In this document: positions 1-10,115 of the stretch, piece by piece | Position numbering within the stretch: the stretch's first letter is position 1 | Layout of the letters: each line of letters opens with the position of its first letter | Assembly: GCA_022494885.1 (NCBI GenBank) | Contig: JAGVSM010004256.1 | Span: forward strand, 248,001 to 312,000 | Reading direction: 5' to 3' | Length of the DNA: 64,000 nucleotides | Origin: Micrasema longulum | Taxonomy: Eukaryota; Arthropoda; Insecta; Trichoptera; Brachycentridae | Program-made: the position numbers and the translations under genes | Notes under the pieces: generated by a model | The model's database searches: none | What the model was told of the DNA's origin: nothing | The model's input: only the letters and a program-made list of their open reading frames with translations

Positions 1-365
1 GTTTAACCCTGTTTCTTAATCTAGGGCATGCTAAGCTTTACACCAATGAGATTTCCAATCGTTTGTTATGTGTACTACCAACTACCGGTGGGACTGGGTA
101 GGTACTGAAGGCGGACGTAATGCCATTAGGATGATATGTTAATCGCGTTAGTGTGCACGCGATGGTACAAAGTACAGGAAAAAAGAAAATAGTTAGTTTA
201 GTATTAATATCCTGTATTTACTGAAATTTGATTAATTATCATTTTTCTATGGCTATTTGTTTTATTGAAACTTTCTCCTACCAAACTCTTTACGCGATCA
301 CACTTCCTACACATTTCTTGTTTTACAATAATTGTCAATCTCTAAAATGTATGACGTATGTATGT
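1..365. other. AT-rich sequence, nothing recognised
   Basis: This stretch precedes the first retrotransposon remnant. It is AT-rich with no convincing coding signal. Short open frames exist but have no recognisable motif. Part of it could be decayed upstream sequence of the RTE-like element that becomes readable from about 366. Confidence 0.5.
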
Positions 366-1080
366 CTGGAGAGCGAATTGGGGATGAACGAAAGTAAGTC
401 AAATGTGATGGTATTTGAAAGGTGAAGTGAGGTTACTGATGCATAATAAATGTAAACAACGAGTGTCATCTGAAAAGTATGTTTTCAAGAGATGGAAGGG
501 TAGAAAAAAGGAGAGTGAATGCAAGTAACGAAATAAACTACGCACTAAGCACAGTAATTGCCAATAAAAATATGTCAATCGAGGCTTAACTGGCAGTGCA
601 CAACGGAGTTTTAGTCCCAACACTTATGTATAGAAGCGAAAAATGGAACTGGCAGAGGAAGGATAAAAGCGGAGTGAACGTGGTCAAAATACGATCTCTT
701 ATACGAATACGTGGGAAATCAATGTATGACAGGGTTACGTATAATGAAACCAGGCGAGAGTAAAAATTTGATTCAGGTATAATTAATAAGATTAAGAAAG
801 GGTCTCTGAGATAGTTTGGTCATGTAGAACGAATGGATGACAAAAGAATGGTAAAACAGGTATACATGGCGAGAATAAATGGTAACGTGGGGCGAGGACG
901 ACCAGGGAAGACAGAAGAAAATCTTAAGTCTGGTCATGTCAAAAGCAGGCAGAACCGAAGGGCACATATGACAAGATGTATGAATGGACAAAGCTAGGAA
1001 TATATGCCAGGATAGACGTGTGTGGCGGTCCATCATCTCTGCGACCCAACGGGGAAATGGCGTGATGGTAGAAGTAGTTA
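366..1080 (+). mobile_element. RTE-like non-LTR retrotransposon, 3' reverse transcriptase remnant
   Basis: Conceptual translation gives the C-terminal half of a non-LTR reverse transcriptase in broken frames. Around 366-422 it reads SKSNVMVFER, the 'SKTKVMVF' thumb motif. From about 494 it reads EKRRVNASNEINYALS, then NGVLVPTLMYRSEKWNW, then LR-FGHVERMDDKRMVKQVY and GRGRPGKT. The end reads ARNICQDRRVWRSIIS with GNGVMV. These match the conserved tail of RTE-type elements (YGSE.W, LRW.GHV.RM, GRGRP, DR..WR). At least three in-frame stops and one frameshift near 970 show it is dead. The 5' half (endonuclease, RT core) is absent. Clade assignment is from motif memory, not alignment. Confidence 0.85.
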
Positions 1081-1245
1081 AACATGATTCAAATATAAAT
1101 GTTTGTTTTTCTTCAGTTCTATTTGTACATGTACAAGCCCTGTCTGCTCACCATTTGCAAACATCTCTAAAATCGATACTAACCTTGACCAACTCGTCAG
1201 TGTTACAGTGTTTTAGGTTGGTTAAAAGATATCGATAAATGTTAT

Positions 1246-1616
1246 TAAATATTTGTATATAACCACTTACCGAGTTTTCTACGTCACCCGGTTTCATCAG
1301 GACACTTAGTACCTACACGTACATGCTCATTTCATTACATACCTTTACAAAAACATAAAACCAACGTGCTGATATAACACATTATGTTAGAAGCTAACAC
1401 CGACATCCATTGATTATAATTTTTAAATGTTCAATTATTGCACGTTGGTATCAGCTATAAATAATTTATTATTATTATTATATTAATGAATAATATCCGT
1501 TGCAACTACTATCATGAAAGTGTAATGTGTAATTAGTGTCCTGATGAAGAGATTAGTACTCCTTAAAACCGGTAGACATATAAAAGCGACTAAGTGGCTA
1601 TACAAAAATATTTACT
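1246..1616. mobile_element. Penelope-like terminal arms in inverted orientation, with hammerhead-like core
   Basis: Two related arms face each other. On the plus strand at about 1536-1616, GTCCTGATGAAGAG is followed by AAAACCGGTAGAC and AAGTGGCTATACAAAAATAT. The minus strand at about 1246-1310 carries the same order (GTCCTGATGAAACCGGGTGAC, then AAGTGGTTATATACAAATAT) but has lost the middle stem. A second inverted pair lies inside (ACCAACGTGC near 1362 and GCACGTTGGT near 1441). Penelope-like elements are known for inverted or direct pseudo-LTRs containing type I hammerhead ribozymes. The CTGATGA box and ACCGGT core fit that. The GAAA box is changed to AAAA in the plus arm, so self-cleavage is doubtful. 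Confidence 0.5.
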
Positions 1617-2040
1617 AACGTTTATGGAAATGTTTGACTACAAAACTAAGGCTTTAAATATGAACAATAAAATATATCTCATCATAGCGATAATCTCGTC
1701 TGGGTACAAACATAACATTAAAAAAATTTCGAAATCATATTTTTTTTGTATTCCGAGTAAAATGTAGTTTCAGATGCGCATCAATATTTTCAAAATTTAA
1801 ATTGCCTCACCCACAAAGACGATATTACCTTGAATTTTGAATCAAATATATAAAGACAACCCCTTTATTTATTATTACATACCTGGGTGTTATATAAATA
1901 GTCCTTATGTATTTTAAATTACCAACACGCAATTTGATGATAGCAAAACGAGGCAGCGCATAATTTTAAACAAATACTGATGAAGGTCCCCCAAATAGTC
2001 CTTGCGGTACACCTGTCGTTAGGCGCATCCCTATTCCTGT
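1617..2040. other. AT-rich non-coding stretch
   Basis: No coding signal, RNA gene or terminal repeat recognised. It is mostly AT-rich with short homopolymers. Confidence 0.5.
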
Positions 2041-2110
2041 GTGCGGGGGCCGAGGGTGAATAGGTGAATGGGGGAGAGGCGGGTGAATTGTTGTGGGGTT
2101 GTTGGGAGAA
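2041..2110 (+). other. G-rich strand, possible G-quadruplex
   Basis: Within 70 bases the plus strand has six G runs of three to five (GGGGG, GGG, GGGGG, GGG, GGGG, GGG), separated mainly by short loops. This is abrupt against the AT-rich surroundings. It satisfies the simple four-run pattern for G-quadruplex folding. It may be part of a degraded element 5' region. No flanking repeat was recognised. Confidence 0.4.
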
Positions 2111-2621
2111 CTAAGGAGGAGACATTAGTGATGTTAGCGGAGCGATGCCAATTAAGTTTAGAGCTTTGAAGTTGACGATAATTAAATGCAGCGCAGAGAT
2201 GTTTTATATCATTCCAAGCATGTTGGACTCAAGTGGTTTTGCTCTAATTAATTTGTTTGGTTTCAAGGTGCAGTGTGTTAATTACAAGTCAGCTTTGCAT
2301 TTCAATAACAGCGTATTATCCTGCAGTCAGCTTGTTTGAATGGAACTAGAACTCATATTTAGTTAAGCCTCGTTAATTTTTGTATGTTTATTAGATTGAC
2401 TAAGCCCGTGGGGTTGAGATCTTCCTTGATTCTGTCGCTGTATTTTTTATGTTTTTCTAATGGCTTGAAGTGTTTTAACCAGCGCCAGCGGCAGTTTTGA
2501 GTTAAATTTGTTGTTTTTTTTAATATTTTAAGACGAGGATTCGTTTCATGGTAATAACGGAAGGAAGTTTAGATGTATTTTATCCATATTGATTGGTTAA
2601 AGAATTTTCCCATTTAAATCC

Positions 2622-2785
2622 GGTCGTGGTCCCGTAGCTGTTGCGGACTCGCGGATGAGAGGTCCGAGGTTCGAACCCCACTCTACGCCAACTGGATTCT
2701 CATTTTATAATAGTGATTTACTTACAACTCGTTGAAAATGATCCTAAAATTGAAATATTTGGGTAAATCATAAAAATTCAAATAT
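2622..2785 (+). mobile_element. SINE family A, copy 1 (tRNA-derived head)
   Basis: The head resembles a tRNA gene, with a box B match GGTTCGAACCCC at about 2669 and a box A-like TAGCTGTTGCGG. It is followed by a body with TTACAACTCGTTGAAAATG and a tail ending AAATATTTGGGTAAATCATA. The same order recurs on the minus strand at 22826-22995 and 38627-38790, which defines the family. SINEs of this type are transcribed by RNA polymerase III and moved by a LINE reverse transcriptase. The copy appears complete at the head. The 3' boundary is approximate. Confidence 0.75.
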
Positions 2786-3090
2786 TTATTTTAGAGAAAA
2801 TAAAGAATAACAACATATTTTTTCAATTGCTAAGAATTGAAAATGTCTTTTTGGAGCACTGTGTGGGACATAGTGTTGGTGAAATTAGTTAACTAATCAA
2901 TTACTTTTTTAAAAATAAAATACTCAAATTCATTAAAATAGCATTATAACAACTCATTAGTTAACCCAAAAAAAATTGATAATGATCCTAAAGATAAAAA
3001 TAACTTTATTAAATTTAATTTCATATTATTTTGAATTCTCTATCCTTACCTCTGTTTTGTATAAATACATTGAACTCCTTAATAAAGATA

Positions 3091-3133
3091 CCAGTCTCGA
3101 AGATGTCACGAAAGCGATGAAACCGGTCACTGG
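3091..3133 (+). ncRNA. Hammerhead-ribozyme-like motif (Penelope type)
   Basis: CCAGT at 3091-3095 pairs with ACTGG at 3129-3133 as stem I. Between them are a CTCGAAGA segment (canonical CUGANGA with one extra base), a weak stem II around GAAA loop bases, then GAAACCGGTC before the stem I partner. GAAACCGGTC followed by the 3' stem I strand is the expected cleavage-side layout of short type I hammerheads carried by Penelope-like elements. The extra base in the first core box and the poor stem II argue for a decayed copy. Confidence 0.35.
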
Positions 3134-4435
3134 ATATTCCAAATTTGTGGATTAAAGCATCACTCGTCTTTTATTCATATAATAAAGTACTTTTGTTGTT
3201 TAGCAATAAAAAAAAATCCGATGGAATGATATGTGTTTTCGGGATAAAAGGTAGCTTGTATCAATTGCAGGTCCTTTAACTATCGCTATGAAAAAAATAC
3301 GACGGTTCGTTAATAGCGACGTAGAATCGTTATTCTGTTCACAAGTCCAAAATACTACTGCAAAACTAAAACAAAAAGCAATCCAAACTAACCACAGACC
3401 ATAAAGCAAGTTAATTATAGAAATTTAAAGAATTCATTTTATTATTTACACAGATTATTTTTGACAATCCACCTTATCGACTCATTTTCAAATAATGTTG
3501 CTTATTGTTGATACAATGTTTTTTTTTTATTTGACTTTTTTATTCAAGATCTAAAATAATTATGCTATTTTACTTCTCTCCAGCAATCCCTTTGCAAAAA
3601 AAATATTTCAATCGGTCGCTCTGTTGACACGTGAAGAAAATGCAAACAAACAAACACACTTTCGTATTTATAATATTGGTATGGATAGAATGGATGGATG
3701 GATGGATACAGCATCTCATAATGGATCTTTTATTTTTTACTGTCTGCTTCGAAACATTGTTTTTTTTGGTAAAACTCCAAGTATATAATTTGATTCAATC
3801 AATTAGATGAAAATTCGAAACAAGGGGAAAAATAATAGCATATGTTTGAATGAGTAATCGCTGAAAACCTTTTTACAAACAAAAGATCACATTTTGTTTT
3901 ACAACTCACATATTATTCCAAAAATACTGGGTAAATAAATAAGAAGACGTGATTCTCGGCTTAGGGCACGGATTTGGGGAGGAATGTAGAAAATAAATAT
4001 CCTCCCACCCCAGAATTTAAGTAGAGCGATAGTCCTGTTACGGGGAGCACAGGAAATGTCGGAGATCGCTTCCTGCGGCGCACTTTAGCGCATTAGTCGC
4101 CATATCGAACGGGAATAACTTCGTTCACCGGCGCTAATGGGGGTGAAACTAAATCATTAGGTACTTTATCTACCCTTTGATATGAAAGTTACATAAAAAT
4201 TCGATAAATACATCCTTTAGACAAAATTGCAGCCTTTTTCTCAAACAGTAAAGAAATAAAAATAAAATTATTGTTAGCAAATAATAATTTTTGATTGAAT
4301 CAATAAATTTGCAGTAAGCAATCAGTTTATTACTAAGATGACAAGTAATTATATTTCAAAAACCATTTGAATCAAATATTTTTTGCGTCATTTATTAATG
4401 TACCCTAAAAGACTGCAACTAGCTACTGATCACCT
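3134..4435. other. AT-rich stretch with one GC-richer island
   Basis: No gene is supported. At 3681-3708 there is a short GGAT tandem repeat. At about 4020-4165 a GC-richer segment stands out (GGAGCACAGGAAATGTCGG, GCGCACTTTAGCGC, CGGCGCTAATGGGGGTG). It is not repeated elsewhere in the window as far as I can see, so it may be a conserved non-coding element or a decayed exon. The remainder is AT-rich. Confidence 0.4.
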
Positions 4436-4480
4436 TACCTTCCATGTAACAAAAATGATCCAGGTTCGCTGCTATAGAAA
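4436..4480 (+). mobile_element. SINE family D fragment
   Basis: The bases CATGTAACAAAAATGATC followed by a CGCTGC motif match the body of SINE D (compare about 24457-24485). Only about 45 bases are present. Confidence 0.4.
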
Positions 4481-4502
4481 AATATCACGTTTTTTATTTT
4501 TT

Positions 4503-4758
4503 ACGTTTTCGTCTAGTAGATGAATTGGTTCAGCCGTATGAATCTCACCCACATGATAAAGATTTCGGCTCTTACTTCACAAAAGTCAACAGATGGAAGA
4601 GTTAAGGAAATGTGGATGTTTGAACATAGGCACAATGGTGAATGTTACATAGTCTGTAAAGTGGCTACTTAAACCAGCCAATGACAGGACAAAAGCCATA
4701 TAAGTGCCTAGACTTTCATATTCATTTCTCAAAAATGTTTTCATTCTCTGTTGCAACA
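4503..4758 (+). repeat. Repeat E, copy 1
   Basis: This copy has the shared order GTCTAGTAGATGAATTGGTT, AATCTCACCCACATGATAAA, GTCAACAGATGGAAGAGTT, GGTGAATGTTACA and AACCAGCCAATGACAGG. It ends with the inverted terminal segment TCTCTGTTGCAAC near 4745. See the copies at 54645-55020 and 58816-59268. In the intact frame the repeat encodes FTSQ(K)STDGRVEG-type residues. Here substitutions and stops interrupt it. Confidence 0.65.
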
Positions 4759-4818
4759 AATTTAGACACTAAAATTGCATTGAAAATTGTATTTACATTT
4801 TTTACATTTTTTACATTG

Positions 4819-4999
4819 TTTTTTTTTTTTTTTACACCACAACAGGCCAGGAGGCCTAATTACAGTGGTGAATTACATCACAGAGCATCCAGGCTTGAGA
4901 AAAATCACATTTTTAATTTTTGTGTTCTCACCGGGAATCGAACCCGGAACCTTCCGTGCGTGAGTCAAGCGTCTTGACCACTACACCACGGAGGCCGCC
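4819..4999 (-). mobile_element. SINE family C, copy 1
   Basis: Read on the minus strand, a tRNA-like head (CCGTGGTGTAGTGGTCAAGA as box A region, GGGTTCGATTCCCGG as box B and T-arm) is followed by GAGAACACA. A body then ends in GGCCTGTTGTGGTGTAA and a T/A-rich tail (plus-strand T run at about 4819-4833). The same order recurs at 62211-62394. The short open frames here (4681-4977, 4920-5120) are by-products of this element, not genes. Confidence 0.8.
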
Positions 5000-5044
5000 A
5001 ACGTTCCGTAGAAAATCGAATAATTTTATAGAGTTAAAATTATT

Positions 5045-5108
5045 AAGGAATACAATAATCTTTTCTACGAGTTCAATGGTGTCTTGGAAGTTTGTTATTG
5101 GATCTCAA
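5045..5108 (+). repeat. Short direct repeat with coding look, copy 1
   Basis: About 64 bases match 6951-7014 with few differences. Both start AAGGAATACAATAA and share TTTTCTACGAGTTCAA. One frame reads KEYNNLFYEFNGVLEVCYWI and the other copy KEYNKLFYEFNGILEVCYRI, so several changes are synonymous or conservative. Each copy lies within a few hundred bases of a repeat E copy. It may be another fragment of the same unknown source gene. Confidence 0.5.
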
Positions 5109-5469
5109 GGGTGCGCTTAGTCGCATTAAGTGCAACATCAACGTCGTCTCAAACCCCCCACGGGGGGAATGCAGTTAATGCAATGCAATGTGCACAATAA
5201 TCCGACGTAAACTGTAATGTTTCGGAAAATTGTTAGAGATCTTTTCCAACGGAAAATTGGCTGGACTAACAGTGATTAAGCACGTTTGATCATGAATAGC
5301 AGTTTGGAGTTTTATTAGTCTTGTATAAAGTATTAGAAAAACAAACATAAAATACAGCGCATAGAGCTAAGTTGAATGCTAGTTTTCAGAAGGCAAAGAA
5401 GAAAAATAAGAAATTACGATAGAAATTCATTAAGAATTGTAAATACGTTAAGTAGAAAATCGAATGACG

Positions 5470-6150
5470 TTGTTGAATTGAAAATTATTAACTCTTGTGT
5501 GACTGTAATGCCAAACCAGTCGACATAGGATACAAAACTTGATGTATATCTCTTATTTTTATAAATGATGAAGTCGTTTTTTTGTTATCTTCAAATGGAC
5601 ATTTTTACACCGGATTTAAAAAGTAAAATTTTTATAACTATGCTGGGTGTTAATTCAAAAAATATTTATCCTTGCAACGCGAAGAATGAATATCTGCTAA
5701 TTCAGCCACACCTCTATATAAGAGAGAGCACGAAGATAGAGCTCATAACAGGGAAGACAGAGACGCTGTTTTGTGGGGGTGTTGTGTAAGATAGATTCAG
5801 TCGGTTAATGACAGTGATGGGGGACGCACGCGCGTAATATGAGCGGCGTATTTATGATTTTTAAATTATTTTGCTGTAAAGCTAGGGTTTCCTAGGACAG
5901 CGGTGCCCGTATCTTTACGGCCGTAGTGAACGGTGATGCGGTGGACAGCCGTCGTAACGGGGACTAGAGAGTTGTTTCCTAGGAAAACGGTGTTGATAAC
6001 ACCGTTAAAAAATAAAACCACTCTCTAGGTTGCTCTACGACGGCTGTCCACCGCATCACCGTTCACTACGGCCGTAAAGATACGGGCACTGCTGTCCTAG
6101 GAAACCCTAGCTTAACAAGGCTAAATTATACTTTTGTTGGCATTAGTTTT
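5470..6150 (+). repeat. Repeat V, copy 1, interrupted by palindrome P1
   Basis: From CATAGGATACAAAACTTGAT (about 5526) through AATGATGAAGTCGT, AAAGTAAAATTTTTATAAC, AGAGAGAGCACGAAGATAGA and ACGCACGCGCGTAATATGAG, the sequence matches the reverse complement of about 11095-11450. The 5565-5789 open frame lies inside and is not shared intact by the second copy. The palindrome at 5880-6112 sits within the repeat; the second copy lacks it. Class of V is unknown. Confidence 0.75.
5880..6112. mobile_element. Palindromic MITE P1 (GC-rich, TAA duplication)
   Basis: This 233-bp element is almost one long hairpin. It starts AGCTAGGGTTTCCTAGGACA and ends with the reverse complement. The arms share GCGGTGCCCG, ACGGCCGTAGTGAACGGTGA and GCGGTGGACAGCCGTCGTAA. 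The centre is itself palindromic (ACGGTGTTGATAACACCGT). It is flanked by TAA at 5877-5879 and 6113-6115. The paralogous V copy near 11072-11100 has the uninterrupted site with one TAA, which confirms the boundaries. A 3-bp TWA duplication is typical of PIF/Harbinger DNA transposons, so a non-autonomous Harbinger-type element is a reasonable inference. No transposase is present. Confidence 0.85.
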
Positions 6151-6430
6151 CTTATTGCTATAAAAAAACTTATATTTTATAAAGTACTAATGTTGCATTA
6201 TATTTCTTTTTCATTATTACCCAATTGAATACTAACCACGTTATCTTAAATTATTCTTAACCTTACTTTGCTATATTTATATTAAGAACATAAGATTTTC
6301 TTATGTTAATTGTAATCTTGTATTTAAAGATGTTATATTTCTTTTCTACTTTTTTGTTTTTTTCATATTTTGTGTAAACTAAATTGTTTATTTTAATTAT
6401 TCTATTTTATTTCATATTATTTACTACATA

Positions 6431-6442
6431 ATTATATATATA

Positions 6443-6490
<48 letters not shown>
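6431..6490. repeat. (TA)n microsatellite
   Basis: Sixty bases of nearly pure TA dinucleotide repeat with one interruption. Confidence 0.95.
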
Positions 6491-6493
<3 letters not shown>

Positions 6494-6740
6494 GAGAAAC
6501 CATTCACAAGTGAGTTGGAGCGCCATCTATGTATTGATATTGAAGTTAAGTATTTTAATTAGTTAAGTATTTTATTCATATATATACATAATTATTGTTC
6601 ACTGCTGTGATTATTTCAGTAAAACATTTTTTTTTAAAGGTTCTTTGAATCGTTGATGTAAAATAAATCAATTATGAAAAAGGAACTATTAACCAGTATG
6701 TCTCCATGTTTTCTTTTTTTTTTCAAAAGTTTGACTTTAA

Positions 6741-6869
6741 TACCCGTATGCAGAGACAAAACTTAAGGTGAGGAAAGTACATTCTAATCTCAAATGCAGA
6801 GAATAACCCGAAGGTGAAGACAATAGAATGTACTTTCCTCACCTTAAGGTTTGTCTCTGCATACGGGTA
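6741..6869. mobile_element. MITE M2, 46-bp terminal inverted repeats
   Basis: The left arm 6741-6786 (starts TACCCGTATGCAGAGACAAA) pairs with 6824-6869 over 46 bases with one mismatch, leaving a 37-base centre. Total length is 129 bp. If the inverted repeat starts at CCCG, the flanks give a TA duplication (Tc1/mariner-like). This is ambiguous. No other copy was seen in the window. Confidence 0.75.
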
Positions 6870-6950
6870 TAAGGATATTCCATCTTTTACTAGTTACGAT
6901 GTTACATCACCGCGCGCAAAGGGATTTTTTACCATAATCTTTTTATAGTT

Positions 6951-7014
6951 AAGGAATACAATAAACTTTTCTACGAGTTCAACGGTATCTTGGAAGTTTG
7001 TTATAGGATCTCAA
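6951..7014 (+). repeat. Short direct repeat with coding look, copy 2
   Basis: Partner of 5045-5108. The frame reads KEYNKLFYEFNGILEVCYRI. It lies 150 bases upstream of repeat E copy 2. Confidence 0.5.
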
Positions 7015-7159
7015 TAAAATAAATATAAAAAGTTGTACACATTCAGTTTTTCAAAAATATACATATATAAGTCATTGACATGTAATACATAGGTAGACAT
7101 ACCCTATAGAGCAAAATTATTTTTGAAAGCAGTGACACGAAAACGAACAGATGGTTCCT

Positions 7160-7400
7160 TAACTTAACATACTACAACATAGATGAAGAACATTAAAGAG
7201 AAGGTAATATAGAAGTCTAGGCATCTACAGGGCTTATGACCTGTCAATGGCTGGTTTAAGTGGCCACTTTACACACTGTGTAATATTCACCATTCTGCCC
7301 ATATTGGAACATCAATTCAAGTATATTAATCTCACCCGCATAAATAAAGGTTTCAGCTCTCTAACTTCACAAACATCAACAGATGAAACAGACTCCAAGG
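7160..7400. repeat. Repeat E, copy 2, rearranged
   Basis: The left part (about 7162-7310) is the minus-strand form: AACATACTACAACATAGATG, GGTAATATAGAAGTCTAGGC, CTTATGACCTGTCAATGGCT, TAAGTGGCCACTTTACAC. From about 7330 the sequence switches to the plus-strand form (AATCTCACCCGCATAAATAA, TTCACAAACATCAACAGATG). The copy is therefore a head-to-head chimera rather than a simple insertion. An inversion or template switch is the simplest explanation. Confidence 0.6.
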
Positions 7401-7444
7401 TTGAGCGAGAGATGGACCGCTCTCTCGTGTTCCTCCCTTAGTGC

Positions 7445-8270
7445 GATTTTTTATTTTATTTTATTATAAATTTTTGTTTTTTTTTTACAATAAACATAAG
7501 AGGAAAAACAAAAGTATTAAAAAAAATACAAAGCAATGAAATACACATTAACAGTAAGAATAGTAGACTTAAATAATAATAGTAAAAAAAAATAGTAAAG
7601 AAAAATCCCACAAAGGCATGGCCTATTCGTGGGTATACAAGAAATGAATTTTTCGCTTCTATAATAAATAGACAGTTATTATATTTTTGTATAATATAAG
7701 AAAGATAAAAGAAAATGTTGTGTAATATTTTTAAGATTAGGAGGTACTTTTTTATTTTACAGTTATTAAAAAAGGAAATAAAAATTATTAAAAAATATAA
7801 AAATATTCCGGCAAAAAAATATATCACAGAAAAAAAGAGTTAATGTCTTTAGTTTTTTTTCTACCTAATATGATCAATTTGTAGCCATTTTCATTAAATT
7901 ATTATTTGATATCTTTGTTAAAACACGATTATTTTTATATAAACCCTATAGGTTTCCCTCACCACCTCAGGGTTTGGAATAAATATTTATTATTATTATT
8001 ATTATTATGCTATTAAATTTCAAATGAACATCATTCACATTCAGAGGTGGAGTTTTTAAAAATAATTAATTATGCGTGTTTTCCTTCTAAAATATTAAGG
8101 ATAGTTTTACAAACGTGAAAATTAATAATTTTGAATACGAGTTTATGCAAAAACTTTACATCCAATACGATTTGGTTATGGATATGAATTTTTATTTAAA
8201 TAATGATTAAGTTATTACAGCGGAAATATTACCTAACATAAATGTAAGTGGCGGACGTGTCAAAATTTTC
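7445..8270. other. AT-rich stretch with TTA microsatellite
   Basis: Very AT-rich. The 123-codon minus frame here (7456-7827) is low-complexity Phe/Ile/Tyr translation of poly(A/T) tracts and not credible. A TTA repeat lies at 7987-8008. No gene is seen. Confidence 0.6.
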
Positions 8271-8770
8271 CGTTATATAAAATTCTAATACTCGATCTTT
8301 CCCGACACGTTTTAGGAAAACGACGACCAACGTAGATTCCAGTACTGCGAATTTTTCTCTCAATGGTCCATATGAAATTAGATCCATTTCGAGACGAGCT
8401 GTATTTATGTCTCCTGAATTCTGATCTTGCAGGAACCGGACAGGTATGAAAATATTGCCATTAGCAATAAACTTCGAACGTGAGGAAAATCGAAACGAAT
8501 ATTGAGATAGCGGCTACGAAAGCAGTTCAAAATATAAGACAGCTTGCCCACCACATACCGTACACGGCATCTGAGGACTTCAGTACTAGAAAAAAACGCT
8601 TTCTGCCGAACGTGAAAAGCTGCCCGACGGAGCTCTCTGTAGTTTGATAGCCTTGGCATTTTTATGCTGAAAGAAGGTTATCCAGAAGTACATTATATAT
8701 ACTGCATCGGATTGAGGAAAAATGGGATGTAAATATAATATGAATGCAATGGCATAACTGGTTATCGTTT
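8271..8770. other. Mixed-composition stretch, unrecognised
   Basis: Base composition is more balanced than its surroundings and the minus strand is open for 84 codons (8405-8659), with basic and aromatic residues. I recognise no domain and no splice or start context that decides it. It could be a decayed transposon coding segment. Confidence 0.25.
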
Positions 8771-8774
8771 AGAT

Positions 8775-8938
8775 CAGGCATGTCTAAACTTTAGCCCGCA
8801 GGCCACATGTGCCCAGATTGAAGGTTTCGTGTTGCCTTTTCGAGGTTTTCAGCATTCTAAACATTCAACATTTTGATATTGGTGAAACGAAAAATTGAAT
8901 ACACCAATATCGACCGTCGATCAATGTGGACATCCCTA
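8775..8938. mobile_element. hAT-like MITE
   Basis: The left end reads CAGGCATGTCTAAACTTTAG followed by CCCGCAGGCCACATGTG. The right end reads CAATGTGGACATCCCTA. Together they match the familiar hAT terminal form CAGGGATGTCCA...GCCCGC.GGCCACAT. An 8-bp target duplication is expected but not recognisable, so the exact ends are uncertain. The 164-bp length allows only a non-autonomous element. Confidence 0.55.
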
Positions 8939-10060
8939 TTACATCAACATCGATATTCTGAATTTGCAACGTGCCAACAACACTAAGACGATGAGCAGCC
9001 GTTTCCTAACCCCGTTTGATGTATAAGTCGAAACTGCGCCTCAAGATTTACAAATGGAGCATATACTGACTGAAATATTGCAATGTAAACTATGTTCGCC
9101 GTTTATAAAATTCAAGGATTTTATCAAAAACCCGTGCAATTCCTATTCTAAAAAGTTATACATTTTCCGTCATTGCAAATGTTTATCATGCTAAATTTTT
9201 TCAAAGGTTGAATCTAGTATTATATATATTTTTTGTTTTACCTACTGTTATATACTCAATGAATTGTTAAAATCTATAAATAATTTTTAAAAAGCCGTGG
9301 AAAGTAATATTTTCCAATGTAACCAAATAATTTTAACCAGCGCAGCGTAGCAAACCCTTTTTCACGAAATATATTTCGTTATTGGTTCTTCATTTGAAAA
9401 CCAGTATGTTTTATACTAGATTTGAGTAGAGAACTGTTTTGAACGAGCTTAAAGCTTACATAAATCGATCACATAAGTTTTCTATTTTCGCCAAAAGCTT
9501 ATCCTTTCAAGAACATGTTCTATTTTCAAGACATAATATTTTAGCAATTTGCTGCACAGAAACCCGATAACAAAAGCAATTTCACAACAAAATGCACAGA
9601 TCGCTTCACAGATGGGATCTCATTTGTAGGTGAATAACGTAGCAGTGGAGTTGTTTGTACTCGTATATCAGATCAAATCTAAAGCGAAGGTTAAATGCAT
9701 TCTCGAAAAGGAATGTACATGAATGGATATGATATTTAACACTAATTTGTTTGCATAGTTAAAATCGATTAAATAAGGATGATATGTTTGCATTGTTGTA
9801 GGTATTAATATGTAAACATTCACATTTTATTTGTATCGACCCTAATACAATATTGTCAATCAATTTTGGAAACTTTCTTTACAAGTATTGAAAAAAAAAC
9901 ATTTATCTTAAGAATGAAAAAGTTAATTAATTTAAACAAACGATGTTAGCGGCTTGATTAAAAATAATAATTAAGATATTAATATTTCAATGAAGAGAAC
10001 TTGTGTTTATTTATTTTTGAATTGTTTATTAATTAAAATAAAACAGAGTAACATTTGAGA
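8939..10060. other. AT-rich non-coding stretch
   Basis: I see no gene, RNA gene or clear repeat here. Several short A/T runs. Confidence 0.5.
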
Positions 10061-10115
10061 GGATTCAACACTTGAGAGGATACGCAACAGCCGGCAGCTG
10101 ACAGAGATGCTTGTG

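Noticed and set aside
4681..5120. Two overlapping plus ORFs with CSHRESNPEPSVRE-like text
   Set aside because: Frames through a tRNA-derived SINE in minus orientation.
7456..7827. 123-codon minus ORF
   Set aside because: Low-complexity Phe/Ile/Tyr translation of poly(A/T) DNA.
8405..8659. 84-codon minus ORF as a gene
   Set aside because: No domain recognised and no splice or promoter support.
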